A stretch of DNA of 64,000 nucleotides, taken from the NCBI GenBank assembly GCA_019054805.1, contig JAHQIY010000006.1:186001-250000 (forward strand), in the 5' to 3' direction. Under the pieces are notes generated by a model. It worked only from the letters and a program-made list of their open reading frames with translations, ran no database searches and was not told the origin of the DNA. Shown piece by piece: positions 33,210-56,815 of this stretch. The first letter of the stretch is position 1; each line of letters opens with the position of its first letter. The stretch comes from Brachionus manjavacas. Lineage: Eukaryota > Rotifera > Eurotatoria > Ploima > Brachionidae. Both the position numbers and the translations under genes were made by a program.

Positions 33210-34069
33210 TTTTTTAATAATGCCTTTCAGACTTGAACGATTACAAAAAATATCTAAATCAAAATCTTTACCGTCAAGATTAGAAGAAGAGAAAAGAATG
33301 AGATTGATTATAAATGAGACAATTAAAAAATTTAGTCAATAATTATTTTTTATTCTTTATTTATTTTTATTCAATTAGTTTTTTACTCATAATTTTCAAC
33401 TATGCAACAACTAAATTATTCAATTATACAAAAACGAAATAAATAAATAATAATTTTTTTACTAATTTTTTTTTATTTCAATTTTATCAAGAATTGTGTG
33501 TGTGAACTGCTGCTACTGTAACTAATAATCTAACGTCTCGTTACTCGAATATAAAGCTGTGCTTCGGGTATTTTTAATATATATAAAACTTAATTTTTTC
33601 ATTTTATAATGTATATAGTATTTGAAATAAAGTTTATTCGAAATAAAGTTTTTAATATGAAAATTCGAGAAATGAGACTCCTTTAGCTATTGTTCATATA
33701 TAAAAAAAAAGTGAAACAGGTATAAAGCATTACATATTTAGGTTCATAATATTTTCAAATATGCAAAAAGATATGTTAGTATCAAGAATCGGAAACTTCT
33801 AGAAATTAAAATATTTGGCTGTTGCAAGTCACACACGTGGAAATTCATGGACAAAAGTTGATAAAGGAGACATTTTTTCAGGACCTCTTGAATTTTCAAC
33901 AAAAACATCTTGATAAATGAGTGATAAAATTAACTCATTATTGTATAGAAAGCAGTTTTTAATATATCTTACAGAGATTTTTTTAAACCTGCTTTTGATT
34001 TTAATAATAATGATATAATAAAAAAATAGCAATAGTGAGGCTGACCACATGAAATGGAGTTTAAAAATC
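33210..34069. other. No supported gene
   Basis: An ATG frame of 40 codons at 33220-33342 and other short frames exist but lack support. Low-complexity sequence predominates. Confidence 0.35.
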
Positions 34070-34870
34070 CATTGTAATAGCTTTCTAAATTTAGTCTATC
34101 AAGTTTATTTTTAAATTCGTTTATGTAATTTTATAGAACTGCTTCTTCTGATATATTGTTCCAAACACTTGATACTCTGTTTGTAAATACTTGATATTTT
34201 GTTTGTTTTCAGGCGCAAGCATTGCTGCTCGTCTTTGAACAGCTACGATGGCGTTTATGTCTTTCTTCAAGTAAGGTCTTCAAATTGTAACTTCATACTC
34301 AAGATGAGCTCTGAAAAAGTTTTGATATTGAATGCTAATTGTGAAATTTAAATTTTCCTTTAATAACTCCAAGAACATTATTTGTTTTTTTGATTGACCA
34401 GTCAAACACGTTGTCTGCAAAGGATGAGCTTTCTTGATCATGTGGAAATATTTCAGGATATCCATTTTTTGACCATTAAAGTCTCCACAATTATGGATTA
34501 CGGTATAGAATAGCGATTTAAAGCCACAAGTCTACTTCCTTCAGCTAGAAGTATATTAATGCTTCTGTTAGCAAGGTTTGAGCTGTTTTGATGTCTACAA
34601 ATACAGCCTAATAATAAACTGTCTTGACCATTTTTGATTGAGCACCAAACATTTTAAATAATGTAATCATTCAAATTAGGTACATTTACCTCAGAAAAGC
34701 TTGGAAAGTTCTTGACATAAATAGCAACTACACCGCCTCAAGTGCCTCTATTTCTCCTAAATAATGAATATCTCTTTACATTGACAACTGAGCTAGCTCT
34801 AAACCATGTCTCAGTCACCAGTGCCACATCTGGATCTTCGATGAGTAGTTCAGCTCCTAACTTTTTGGTT
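34070..34870 (-). pseudogene. Internally deleted LINE: endonuclease and C-terminus, RT core missing
   Basis: Minus strand, high to low: near 34855-34730 ELLIEDPDVALVTETWFRAS and then RGTxGGVVAIYVKNFPSFSE, the start of an apurinic/apyrimidinic endonuclease domain. Near 34480-34300 comes DFNGQKMDILKYFHMIKKAH, then SKKQIMFLELLKEN, LEYEVT and YLKKDINAIVAVQRRA. Near 34200-34090 it reads YQVFxNRVSSVWNNISEEAV and FKNKLD, the usual LINE C-terminal ending. The central reverse-transcriptase motifs are absent, so most of the RT was deleted. Several stops and frame changes occur. Confidence 0.55.
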
Positions 34871-35689
34871 TAAATCAACATAAAATTTATAATAAATGGT
34901 AAACCTACAAAAAAGTGTCTTTGACGGCTATGTTACTAGCCAAGATGCGCTCAAAACTCAAATCCAACTACTCGAAATATGCCGAGGAAAACAAATTACT
35001 TTTGCAAAGAGTCGCCGAATCGGAAGGTAAACTAATAACTAAAGAGTAAAAATATATGAAGATAAAATTGAGAGTCAAAAGGAAATCAAGTTCCTAGGTA
35101 CAGGCCTGATTTGACAAGTAGATTTCTGGTTATTTTACGTAAATTAACGTAAAAATTGCTAAAAATGAAAAGGCCAAAAAAAGCTCAATTTTTTGAATTT
35201 TTTATTATTTTCTAATAAATTTTGAAAAAAGTAGTTTCTAATTATTTTTTAATATTTTTATCAAAAGTTACTTTTTTTTACAATTTTGTGCCAATTTATA
35301 TGTAAATTAAGGTAAAAAAGTTAAAATATGGTAGAATAAAAGTGTTTTTTGAAAAAAAAATTAAGCAATTTTTTTTTATCCTAATTAACTAGCAGTCCAA
35401 CGATCTACTATTTTTATTCATCACTAAATCAATCACCTATAAACAAGCATATTAGCTATTTTAAGCCTACATACCATTTAAGACTTTTCTCGTCTCAACC
35501 CGAAGCAATACCATAAACATCTAAGTTTAAGAGTAAAATTCATATCTGGCTGGGAAATCTCGAAAAGGAATTACAGAATTCGCAATATATTTTATTTCTT
35601 AAAAATATTTAGTTCGTTTGTCATCAGTTCTAAATTAAAAAGGTATTAAAAAAAAATATGGATTAATTTTTGTATGGAGATATTTATTT
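34871..35689. other. No supported gene; TACG-rich AT stretch
   Basis: A stretch at about 35140-35350 carries TTTTACGTAAATTAACGTAA and similar motifs recalling the foldback family's termini, but clean ends cannot be placed. Confidence 0.3.
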
Positions 35690-36010
35690 CCGTTGTTCCT
35701 GTATGTTGCTTCTAATTTAAATGAAAATTTTAAACTTCATCAAGATAATGATCCCAAACACATGTATGTACAATCTTTTTAAATACAAATAACATTTATA
35801 ACTGAGTAAAATATAGTTTAGTTAATAATAAGATTCAATTGCAAAATTTTAATTTAATATCAAGATTATAGCGTCTTCTTACTTACCAGATCTAAACCCA
35901 ATAGAAATGGTTTAGAATGAATTGAAAAGATTAATTAGATAAAATGATCCTCAAAATGATGAAGAATTAACACGTTTAATTTTCGAATAAATATTTTTTT
36001 ACCATTCTTA
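35690..36010 (+). pseudogene. Tc1-like transposase remnant
   Basis: The plus strand reads FKLHQDNDPKHM near 35735-35765, the box with the second catalytic Asp of Tc1 transposases. About 110 bp later it reads LPDLNPIEMVWNELKRLIR and NDxQNDEELTRLIFE, with the Glu of the NPIExxW motif as the third catalytic residue. The two blocks are in their normal order but are separated by A/T sequence, and stops occur. Both catalytic boxes are still readable. Confidence 0.6.
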
Positions 36011-36355
36011 AACTTTACTTAAATCTAACCTAAATCCATGTAAAAAATAGTAAAAAAAAAAAGTAACTTTTCGATTAAAGATTCGATTTAAAGTGTTCGT
36101 AAGATTTTCTTTAAAAAGTAAAAATTATCTTTAAAATTTTTTGTTTATCTTTTTTAAGTGTTCTCATTTTGAACTACCTAAACATCATCTTGTATGCTTC
36201 TACCTCCAGAACCAAATGGATTCATGATTTTTTTTATGTATTCAAGTTGATGTTGCTTAAAAGAAAGTAAAAAATTTTATTAATTTAAATTTAAATTTTA
36301 TACGGAAATTAAATTATTCAAAAAATTAGTTTAATTAACAAAATTTATCAATTGG

Positions 36356-36716
36356 TTAATTTGGTGCATAATTCAAGTATTCTTCTTTTAATTTCATTAT
36401 GTCATCATAGGCTTCTTCTTTTTTCAAATGTTTTGGGCTTTGTTTGTGAATTTCAAGCATATTTTGATTATTTAATTCACAGCAGCAAATTTCACACCAA
36501 ATCATATCCGGTCTTAAAGACTTTTCTCTACTCTTCATTATTCTGTTATAATGTTGAACACCTTTGAAATGAATCTCAGCATTTTTGATATTTGGAAATT
36601 TTGTTAAACACAATTCACTGAGTTTAAAATTTAAAATTTTATTTTTAGCTAAAAATAAAGACTCACCAAAATGGAGGATAATTTTTTTGACCATTATCAG
36701 AATTCTCGCTAGACAT
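36356..36716 (-). CDS. Small protein with two U1-type (matrin-like) zinc fingers, two exons
   Basis: Exon 1 is 36716-36667 (ATG, 16 codons plus TG) and exon 2 is 36617-36356. The 49 bp intron (36666-36618) begins GTGAGT and ends CTCAG; splicing completes a Cys codon (TG|T). The product has 103 residues. Finger 1 is C17-x2-C20-x12-H33-x5-H39 and finger 2 is C58-x2-C61-x12-H74-x5-H80: identical C2H2 spacing, as in the U1-C/ZNF346/ZNF385 class that binds RNA, often double-stranded. The first Cys exists only if the intron is removed, strong evidence for the splice and the gene. A Lys/Glu-rich helical tail follows (KKEEAYDDIMKLKEEYL). Likely nuclear or RNA-associated; no specific orthologue is claimed. 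Confidence 0.85.
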
Positions 36717-36839
36717 AAGTTACTTTTAGAGTTTATGCAGTTTTTTTTTGGATTTGATAAACAAATTCTAAATTTTAATCAGTTTTTATTAAAATTAAAT
36801 TATTTAAGTCAACATTCAAGTAAAAATGAACATTAAACT

Positions 36840-38548
36840 GAAATCTTTGGAAAACTAGCAATTCTATTGAATTTCAGTTTTATTTCAGTTTTTGACAATT
36901 ATTTAAAAAAAATTTTTAGCTAAATTTTTTAAGCGTAAATAAAAGAAAATAAAAAAATTTTCTATTATCTAATAAAAAGACCGAATATTGTTAGAAACAT
37001 ATTTTAACCAATTTTTAAGTTTTTATTTACTTTTTTTCAGACACAATAATTTTTTTTTTTTAATTTTTAACAATTTCAAAATTGTTAATTTATTTTTTAA
37101 TTTTTATTTTAAAAAAAGTCCTCTTACTAACCTTGTGTTGCTCTAAAAGATAATTTTAATGGCTCTACGGAAAAAGAAATGGGATTTGATGGGAAATTAT
37201 TTAGTTAAGGAAAATACAACTCACGACTTAATCGATTACTTTGATTAAATGGAAATTCTATTGACGATTCATTCTCGAAATTGAGAAAAATAAAAATAAT
37301 TATTTGTATAAAATCATAGAAATTAGATTTAAATTATTTTTTAATTTAGTTAAATCCTTTAGGTGATTTGAAATTTAATTCAGATAATTGGACTTTTCAA
37401 ATGGAACATTGGAGCCAAGTTCTAAGATTCAAAAATTTTCATATTAATTTTTTATATTATCACTTTTTGATTCTGTTATTTGTAGCTAAATTAAATTTCA
37501 AAAACTAAAAATAAACTTTTTTTAATATTTTAAAAACAGCTATATTTTAGGTTAAAATTTAATCAGCTAATACTATATACAGAAACAATTATGGACCTTT
37601 AACGAACTGAAGTCTTGTCAATTGCATGATCTTTAAATCTAAAGTTTTAATCGGAAAAATTACCTTTTTAATTTTCTGAACTTTTGATCACATTTTTATG
37701 ATAAAATTATTTTGAAAAATTTTTGAATAAAAATTTTCCAGTACCAATTATGAACAAAATTTAAAATTCTTAGTTTTTTGAAGTTCAGTACGTAAGAACA
37801 GAACAAAATGATAAAAAATTTTGAAAAACTTTTTTTCTAAAAATTAATTAGTTCCGTGAATGCAGCATAGTGAAACATTCAAAGTTGCATCAAATATCAA
37901 GGTCTGCTTCACACGTCAAATTTAACATTTTAAATAATTAATTAAATAAATAAAGTGTTAATCAGTCTCATGAGGCATGGGCACTAGCCTGTTGATTAAA
38001 CTTGAATCTTTATCGTCTTTGGTTTAGCACCTAACTCATCTTTTTTTTTGTTGAATCAGAAGCAGGAAATAATTCTGAACAAATTGTTTATCTCACTATT
38101 TTTAATTTTTGACATTATTTAAATTCGTAAATTTTGACCGACATGTGTAAATTTTAATAAAAAAATTTGAAATTTTTAACTTTCACTAATTTTTTAAGAT
38201 AAAATAAAGTCACATGTTCAAATTCATTATTTCTCAACATTATTTTTTAGAATTAAATTCTTTAATTTAAATTGATTTAAATTAATAAAAAATATTTCTT
38301 TTTATAAATCAAAATTAAAGATTGCACATTTAATATAAATAAATTTAATAAAATTATAATCTAATTGATTTTGAATTTTTACCTTTTCGGTCATCAAATA
38401 AATTACATTAGGTTTGAAATTTTTTATGCATAATTTCAATTGATTTGGAAATAACCTTTTTAAATTTTACTAATATATTCTTTACGCGAAAATGTACTAA
38501 TAACACTAGTGACTTTTAAAACAAATTATCTAATATAATAATCAAAAT
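36840..38548. other. Gene-free A/T stretch
   Basis: It contains a half copy of the 25176-25335 MITE at 37858-37896. A 29-codon ATG frame at 37158 (MALRKKKWDLMGNYLVK...) is too short to call. Confidence 0.35.
37858..37896. repeat. Single arm of the 25.2 kb MITE family
   Basis: GTGAATGCAGCATAGTGAAA then CATTCAAAGTTGCATCA aligns with both arms of the element at 25176-25335. Confidence 0.45.
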
Positions 38549-38685
38549 ATGGCAAGTTTTTTTTCAATTTTTAGAAAAAATTGCCTAATTTTATTTAAAA
38601 TTTTAACATGCTTAAATATTTAATTTTAATGAAAAAATGTAATTTCAAATTTCAAAAGAGTTAAATAGAAAAAAAAACTTGCCAT
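38549..38685. repeat. Small inverted-repeat element
   Basis: ATGGCAAGTTTTTTTTC at the left faces GAAAAAAAAACTTGCCAT at the right. The TGGCAAGTTTTT terminus resembles that of the element at 48685-49082. Confidence 0.45.
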
Positions 38686-38794
38686 TTATAACTCTTTAGC
38701 AAAAAAAAAAAAAAATTTGAGCAAGCTTTTTCTAAACAAATTTCAATCATAATTAAAAAAATCATTTTAAGGCCAAAATTGATGGACACATGAA

Positions 38795-38935
38795 GTCGGA
38801 GGCCTGGAGAAGATCTGTTAATAGAATCTGATACTGAGGAACTGTGACTTAATGCAACCTAGGTTGCACACTTATGTGTTAAAGCTCACACTTTTACTAT
38901 TACTTCTATTACTATTATTATTAACAAAATATTTG
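38795..38935 (+). pseudogene. LINE 3' end remnant
   Basis: The plus strand reads EAWRRSVNRI, the last conserved motif of LINE ORF2 proteins, then a short 3' UTR ending in a TTA/CTA-rich tail (ACTATTACTTCTATTACTAT). It is 5'-truncated. Confidence 0.4.
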
Positions 38936-38999
38936 ACCAAAATTATAAAATCAATAGAGCTAAATTATGGAAGATTTTAACAATTTTAAAATTCTGAAT

Positions 39000-39450
39000 T
39001 ACACGAGAGATGCAAATCTCTTAAAAGACCGATTTATGGAACAAAAGCGCAATTGATTGAATTGATAAAGTAAGAAGAATTGACCCAATCGAACAAGAAA
39101 CAAGCTCGAGTCAGACTGTCACTATCAAAACGATACAAATCAACAGTTATTCAGCATATTCATTAAAACAGGTTTAAAAATTATGCCAGAAATACAAGAT
39201 TTCTAAACACGGAAAATTTACCTTGAAAACTTTGAAAAATTGGTGAGCTAGAGGAAAGGTGCAAGCAACGAACGATGTTGCCAGATGACATGGATGGTGT
39301 TTATGTAATTTACAGCATAGTAGCCGACTCATCATGGGTCGATTTTGAAGATTATAAAGAGCTTTCTTTTAAAATTGGGATTGTTGAGCTTAACAAACAA
39401 AGTTGGATGAAAAGTTATTTTCAAAAGAATTAATTTGTAAATGTATAATT
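39000..39450 (+). other. Higher-complexity block, unrecognised
   Basis: This stretch has more balanced base composition than its flanks and gives readable pieces such as LPDDMDGVYVIYSIVADSSW and FEDYKELSFKIGIVEL, broken by stops. It is probably degraded coding sequence, origin unknown. Confidence 0.3.
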
Positions 39451-39942
39451 TTTTTTGCAATTCGTTTTAATTTGTGAAATGTACCAGTTCAAGTAAAATA
39501 AATATTTTTTTGTCCTTCCATATTTTTTTAAATTTTGTTAAAAATTTCTTTTATTGTCTTAGACTTACTTTTTTTTTGTTACGAAGTCAACCTAGATAAA
39601 AAAAAATTTGCTTATTTTTAAAATTATTATTTTTTGCTATTATTAGCAATACAGTCAATCCTCCGTATAACGAGACCCTATATAACGAGAAACCCTTTAT
39701 AACGAGCAACTTGGCTAGAACCGATTACGAGCTATAGAAAAAGATATAAAAATTAATTCGATTTAACGAGTTTCGATATAACGAAAACTTGATATAACGA
39801 GCTTATAATGAAATACCGCTTAATCATTTTCTTAAGAATAAAAACTTCCTATAACGAGCTTGAACAAAAGAAATTTTTTCACACTTTTTATATAAAAAAA
39901 TAATAAAAATAAAACAATTAACTTATCTTCATGAATAACTAT

Positions 39943-40074
39943 TTATTTATTTATTTATTTATTGAATTGAATTAACCTCCTTTAAGGAGAAGTAAAAGAA
40001 AATAAAGATAAAATTTTTTTTTTTTGTGTTTTTGTGTTTTTTTAAAAAATGAAAAATTATTATCTAAAAATAAA
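39943..40074 (-). repeat. Nested retroposon 3' end, copy B, with 12 bp target duplication
   Basis: The insert is homologous to 313-468. It is flanked by ATGAATAACTAT at 39931-39942 and again at 40075-40086, an exact 12 bp target duplication. The (TTTA)n at its left edge marks the tail of a minus-oriented insertion. Confidence 0.8.
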
Positions 40075-40197
40075 ATGAATAACTATAAATCACCAGAAAG
40101 CATTTCCTATCTAATTGTTTATAAAAAATGTCCAATCTTAATCAAAAAAAAGAAAGTGTATTTCACTTGAAACAAAAGTTGAAATAATAAAAAAACA

Positions 40198-40612
40198 TTG
40201 CGAACAAAAAATCTATTTGGTGATTCATTGAGTGGATGTGAAGAAAACGACGAATTTAATGATATATCTTCGTTTGAAAAAAAGTTAAACTTTGACAAAT
40301 ATGCTTATGTTTCAATCGACTCAAATTTTCCTGCACGCGGCTTATTATCAGATGTTGAGATCATCAGTTCAGTTAACAATACAGCACAAAATGATGACAG
40401 TGATTCTGATGTCGAAGAAATCGAAAAACCTAAAAAACCTGTTATAAGCTCAAAAGAAGCTATCGATAAAATTAATGATTTAAAAGATTTTTTTGAATAA
40501 AAACCAAGATTTCTCAAAAATAGTTGATTTTTTGTTTAATATTGAAAATGTTGTGATTGAAAAATGTAATACCAAACAAACATCTATTAAAGATTTTGTA
40601 AAAAAACAATAA
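40198..40612 (+). pseudogene. Pogo-type transposase C-terminus
   Basis: One frame reads to 40500 and contains an acidic stretch NDDSDSDVEEIEKPKKP and then SSKEAIDKINDLKDFFE. A one-base shift follows, and the next frame continues NQDFSKIVDFLFNIENVVIE, KCNTKQTSIKDF and a stop at about 40612. The SSxEAxxxIxxLxxFFE and QxxIxDF ends are typical of the C-termini of Tigger/pogo transposases. The helix-turn-helix and catalytic domains are absent. Confidence 0.6.
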
Positions 40613-40762
40613 TTTTGTATTTTTTTCCTTTTTTATTTATTTTTTTACCAATAAACATTTTGAAAAATAGAATTTTTTTGCCCATCTTTTTCAATGCAAT
40701 TTCGATATAACGAGCAACGAAATTTTCGCCCAACTTGCTCGTTAAATCGAGGATTGCCCGTA

Positions 40763-41261
40763 AATAATAATAATAATTATTAATTTTTACCAAAAATTGT
40801 GTAATGAAAATATGAATCATCGAATAATTAAAAATGAAAAAAAGTAAAATTCAAACGTTTTCAAAAAGACTTCGAATCTAAAAATTTGGTTGAAATTTAA
40901 ATTTTTATAATTAATAAATATTTAAAATTAGTGTGTCTTTTAACACCAAACCTGTAAACCCTAATCAGCATTTGAGCTGTTGATTAACCTTGAAACTAAA
41001 AAACAAGGACATATTTTTAAATTTAAAATTAAAAAGAGTTCTAATCCTTTTTTAATGTCTGAACAAAAAAAAAAAACTAAATAATGATTAATTTTTTATT
41101 CAGAAAAAATCACACACCAAAAAATTTACAAACAAAACAAAAAATTTATTTTTCAAAAAAGCTAATTTTAATAATTACTAATAGAAAATAAAATTAAAAA
41201 AAATAAGATAATAAAAAAATTGATAGCATAGAATGAGACGGAATGTGTGAGCCGGATGCAA
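40763..41261. other. Intergenic A/T sequence after FAM135
   Basis: On the minus strand an AATAAA near 41145-41150, about 110 bp past the FAM135 stop, may be its polyadenylation signal. Nothing else supported. Confidence 0.4.
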
Positions 41262-53193
<11,932 letters not shown>

Positions 53194-54235
53194 TTAACTC
53201 ATTTGAATGGAATTAATAATCTTAGGTAAAATGCAAATTAACAAAAATCTAGTTGTGTACAGAAAAGCAACAATGAGAAAATATGTCTAATAACAAGAGC
53301 AAGAGAATATTTGCATTAAAACTTAATTATAATATTTGCTTGCTTGCAAATTATGTTCGAAATTAGTCTAGATACGACAATAAATAAGAAATTATCTTGA
53401 ATTCTTAAGCTTGGTGTTATTCAACTTAATTTTAATCAATTTTGGTAGAATAACTGCCAGTTTAGAGAATTAATTTGGATAATTACTGAAGCATCACAAT
53501 CTTGGTTCCATTTGAATTTTTTTTTCACTAGGTTTAAATAAAATTTTTGTTAACAAATTATCTTTTGAATTAAATCACGTTACTAGTCATTAAATTTCTC
53601 AGTTGGATAGTTATTTAAAAAAATATTTTTTAAAACAAATCTGTTTTAGGAATCCTGGGGTTTTTTGTCTATGAAAAGAAATTAATTTAAATAAAACAAT
53701 TTGAAAATTAGTTTATTGATCTGCAATTTATAAATTTGGAAAATTAGTGACCGTAAATTTTGTTTGATAGGTAAAATTTTCTACATGATTAGTTTAAGAA
53801 AAAAGCTTGATCGCCGATTTAGGTATTGGCTTAATTTAAATTTGATCACAAATCCCTATTTGTAATCATTCCTAGTTTAGAAAATAAATAGTCTTTAAAT
53901 ATTTAATTTTCGTAAATAATATTTCAAAATTAGCAAAGGTTAAAATTGAATAAAAAATAAATCATTTATTCACCAAATAAACAATTAAGAAAAATACAAG
54001 AACAATTTTATTTATTTAAATAATTATATTTATATATGATAAATTAGAAAATTATTTTCTTGTCAAAATGATTTCAAATAGATTTTGGAAAAATGAAAAA
54101 TTGAGACTTTAAAGAAAAAATTATGATTTTAAATCCACTTAATTTTCGTGGCCGTTTTTTGATCAAATTTTGTGTGAACGATTTCTCAGTGATATGAAAA
54201 CCGCTCCATTATTAGCTTTTATTTTATTTAATATT
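53194..54235. other. Upstream region of FAM135
   Basis: No coding signal; no promoter element can be singled out. Confidence 0.4.
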
Positions 54236-54442
54236 TATAAATAGAAAATTTTGGTTGTTATTAAATAATAAAATTTTGTTCAATTTGGCAGGTAGAAATT
54301 AAAATCTTTTGCTTTAATTTTTTAATCAATTAAGTAATTGACTAATAAAAACTAAATTAGAAAAAACAAATTAACTATCCAAAATCACATTTAAATTTTA
54401 AACAAAACTCATCTTATAAAATTTCTGAAACATGAAATCAAA

Positions 54443-54563
54443 TGTAAGCTCCTCAGATTTACTATAAAAGAGAGTTACCCTCTCCTTATTAGTGTTGTTA
54501 ATAAAACTCTTTAAAAGAATCACTATCTTTCAGTCTCCTACCCTACCCCTCTAAGTTTATACA
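54443..54563 (+). mobile_element. Putative 121 bp solo LTR
   Basis: The insert starts TGTAAGC and ends TATACA (TG...CA). It contains CTATAAAAGAGAG, a TATA-box-like element, and then AATAAAAC, a polyadenylation-type signal, in the order U3-R-U5 would give. The duplicate copy at about 55828 lacks it, which proves insertion. The target duplication is unclear, so another small retroposon type remains possible. Confidence 0.5.
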
Positions 54564-54645
54564 TAAAAAAAATCAATTAAATTTTTAAATTTGTCAAGAG
54601 CTCTGTTACCTATCTTTTAACATCTAAATAAAAATTTAAATATTC

Positions 54646-55533
54646 GTACCCATGCCTGGGTTATGCAGATGATCTTAAAATTTTTGGAGTCTTAAAAAAC
54701 AAAGCCGAGAAGATGTCATAACAATTACAGGAAGATTTAGACATATTGGATGAATGGTCAAATAGATGGTCGACGAAACTGAATGTTTTAAAGAGTACAT
54801 TGGAAAAACAGAGAAAAAATGGGATGTATTTTATTGATTGAAGCAAAAAATGTTACGTTAAAAGAAACACTGGTTGAAAAAGATCTGGGTTTATTTGTTT
54901 CTAATGACCTCAAATGGAATAAGCAATGCAGGGCGGCAGCGGCGAAAGCAAATAGGGTTCTTGGACAAATCAAGAACTCATTTGTATACCTAGATTAGGC
55001 TACGCTGAAACTTTTATACACTAGTCTCGTAAGACCACATCTTGATGAGTATGTGGAGTCCTGCAACAAAGTCTGACATTTTAATTTTTAAAAAGGTGCA
55101 AAGAAGGGCAACCAAATTAGTCAAATCGTTGAGGAAAGTTTCATATGAGAATAGACTAAATACCTTGGGACTTACAAGTCTAGAAGATCATAGAACTAGA
55201 AGAGACCTCATTCAAATGTACAAAATAATCAATAGCTTTGAAAAAAATTAATCTAGTGAATGGTATCAATTCTGCAAAAAGTTTGACACTAAATTTAAGC
55301 AGAAAGAATAATATGAGGCTTACCAGAGAATTGACCAAACGCGGCTCATACAGATAAAATTTCCTTACAAATCGAGTAGTAACAGTTTCAAATCAAGAAA
55401 AGACAATGAATTGTTTGGCAATGGGCAAAACAAGAGAAGAAAGACTGTCAAAGCCCTCTGGGGGCTAAATGCCGACAAGCATTAGTATAGCAAAGCTATA
55501 CTGCAGTCTCAATACTACTACTCCTACTACTGA
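54646..55533 (+). mobile_element. 5'-truncated LINE, RT motif C to 3' end, mutated
   Basis: It opens PGLGYADDLKIFGV (active-site box), then LDILDEWSNRWSTKLNVLKS. Near 55015-55250 it reads LYTSLVRPHL, then SDILIFKKVQRRATKLVKSL, NRLNTLGLTSLEDHRTRRDL and QMYKIINSFEKN. The C-terminus is followed by a 3' UTR and a tail of ACTACTACTCCTACTACTG. In-frame stops and shifts occur. The empty site in copy 2 of the tandem duplication fixes its limits. Confidence 0.65.
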
Positions 55534-56000
55534 ACATTTAAATTTTAATAATTAAAATCTATGTTTTTAAATCAGATCATGTTGATGGCGTTAGTCTAAT
55601 CACTAAACGCTGAAGTCTGCTGTTAAACTGATAAAATAGAAATTTTAGTTGTTATTAAATAATAAAATTTTGTTCAATTTGGCAGGTAGAAATTAAAATC
55701 TTTAGCTTTAATTTTTTAGTTCATTAAGTAATTGACTAATAAAAAATAAATTAGAAAAAACAAATTAACTATCCAAAATCACATTTAAATTTTAAACAAA
55801 ACTCATCTTTTAATATTTTTGAAACATGAAATCATAAAAAAAAATCAACTAAATTTTTTAAACACATTAAAATTTGTTAAGAGCTCTGTTACCTATCTTT
55901 TAAGATCTAAATAAAAATTTAAACATTTAAATTTTAATAATTAAAATGTTGATGACGTAAGTCTAATCACTTAACGCTGAAGTCTGCTGTGAAACTGATA

Positions 56001-56815
56001 TTTTGCCAGATAGCTGCAAAAACTTTAAATAGAAATTGTTTAAAATTTCTAATTTCAAAAAGTTCAAGAAAAGTAAATTCTGTTGTAAATTATGAAATAA
56101 AATTTTTTAAAATTTCACTTCATATTAGCTCAATTGAGTTCTATTCAGTTGAATAAATGAAAAAATTTTGTTAGACATATCGATGATTTTGATCTAATTC
56201 AGAAAACTATTTCATTTTTATTGATATTAACATTTAAATAACTAAAAAGACTATAAATATTGTACAAAGGTTCCTCAACCACATTTACTAGAGACTTTAC
56301 TGGAACCGAATAATTAAAGATTTTCAAAAGAATTAGCAGTGAAAATGAAAAAGACTCAAGTTAATTGAAATGAGTAAGCAAATAAGTAAATTATGGAGAA
56401 TTTTTTTATAATCTAAATAAAAAAATAAATTAAAATACAATCAAATAACTATTAATTCAAGGAGAAATAAAAAAAAAATAATAAATTCTCACAAATCTAC
56501 AAAAATTCTGAAAAGTCGATTTTACTATTGGTGATTTTTAATTTTACGTAATTTTACGTAACTTCTGTAACAACAGTAAAAAATTTTAATTCTCTTTAAA
56601 GTCAAATCGACCTTTTTTTCAACTTTGATTTTTGACTAACTCTGACCAAAAAATTTATTTTTTGAGTTTCAAACGTTTTATTGATTAAAAATTGTTGATT
56701 TGAGAATTAAATCTAATTGTACAATAATTGTTATTAAAATATAAAGTAAGAATTGTCAGACATATCGTAAATTGCTACAAAAATATAAATTATAAATTAT
56801 TAACTAGTTATATGA
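56001..56815. other. AT-rich gene-free stretch
   Basis: No feature supported; TTTTACGTAATTTTACGTAA near 56533 resembles the foldback family's ends but no terminus is visible. Confidence 0.35.

Larger units (their letters stand above)
39653..40760 (+). mobile_element. Pogo/Tigger-like DNA transposon, internally deleted
   Basis: The left end CAGTCAATCCTCCGTATAAC and the complement of the right end (CGGGCAATCCTCGATTTAAC) are inverted repeats, with TA outside both ends (39651-39652 and 40761-40762). ATAACGAG motifs recur in the left subterminal region, and the matching motif is repeated near the right end. At 40198-40612 is the C-terminal part of a pogo-type transposase. The DDE core is missing, and a retroposon is nested at 39943-40074. 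Confidence 0.8.
54236..56000. repeat. Tandem duplication; first copy carries two insertions
   Basis: The unit begins AAATAGAAA(A)TTTTGGTTG and ends near TCTGCTGT(T/G)AAACTGATA. Copy 1 is 54236-55627 and copy 2 is 55628-56000. Without the two insertions in copy 1 (54443-54563 and about 54646-55533), both are about 370 bp and closely similar, for example GGCAGGTAGAAATTAAAATC and AACTATCCAAAATCACATTT in each. Copy 2 therefore preserves the empty sites. Confidence 0.8.

Noticed and set aside
33220..33342. 40-codon ATG frame with charged residues next to the foldback
   Set aside because: Could be a short exon, but no supporting junction or homology is visible.
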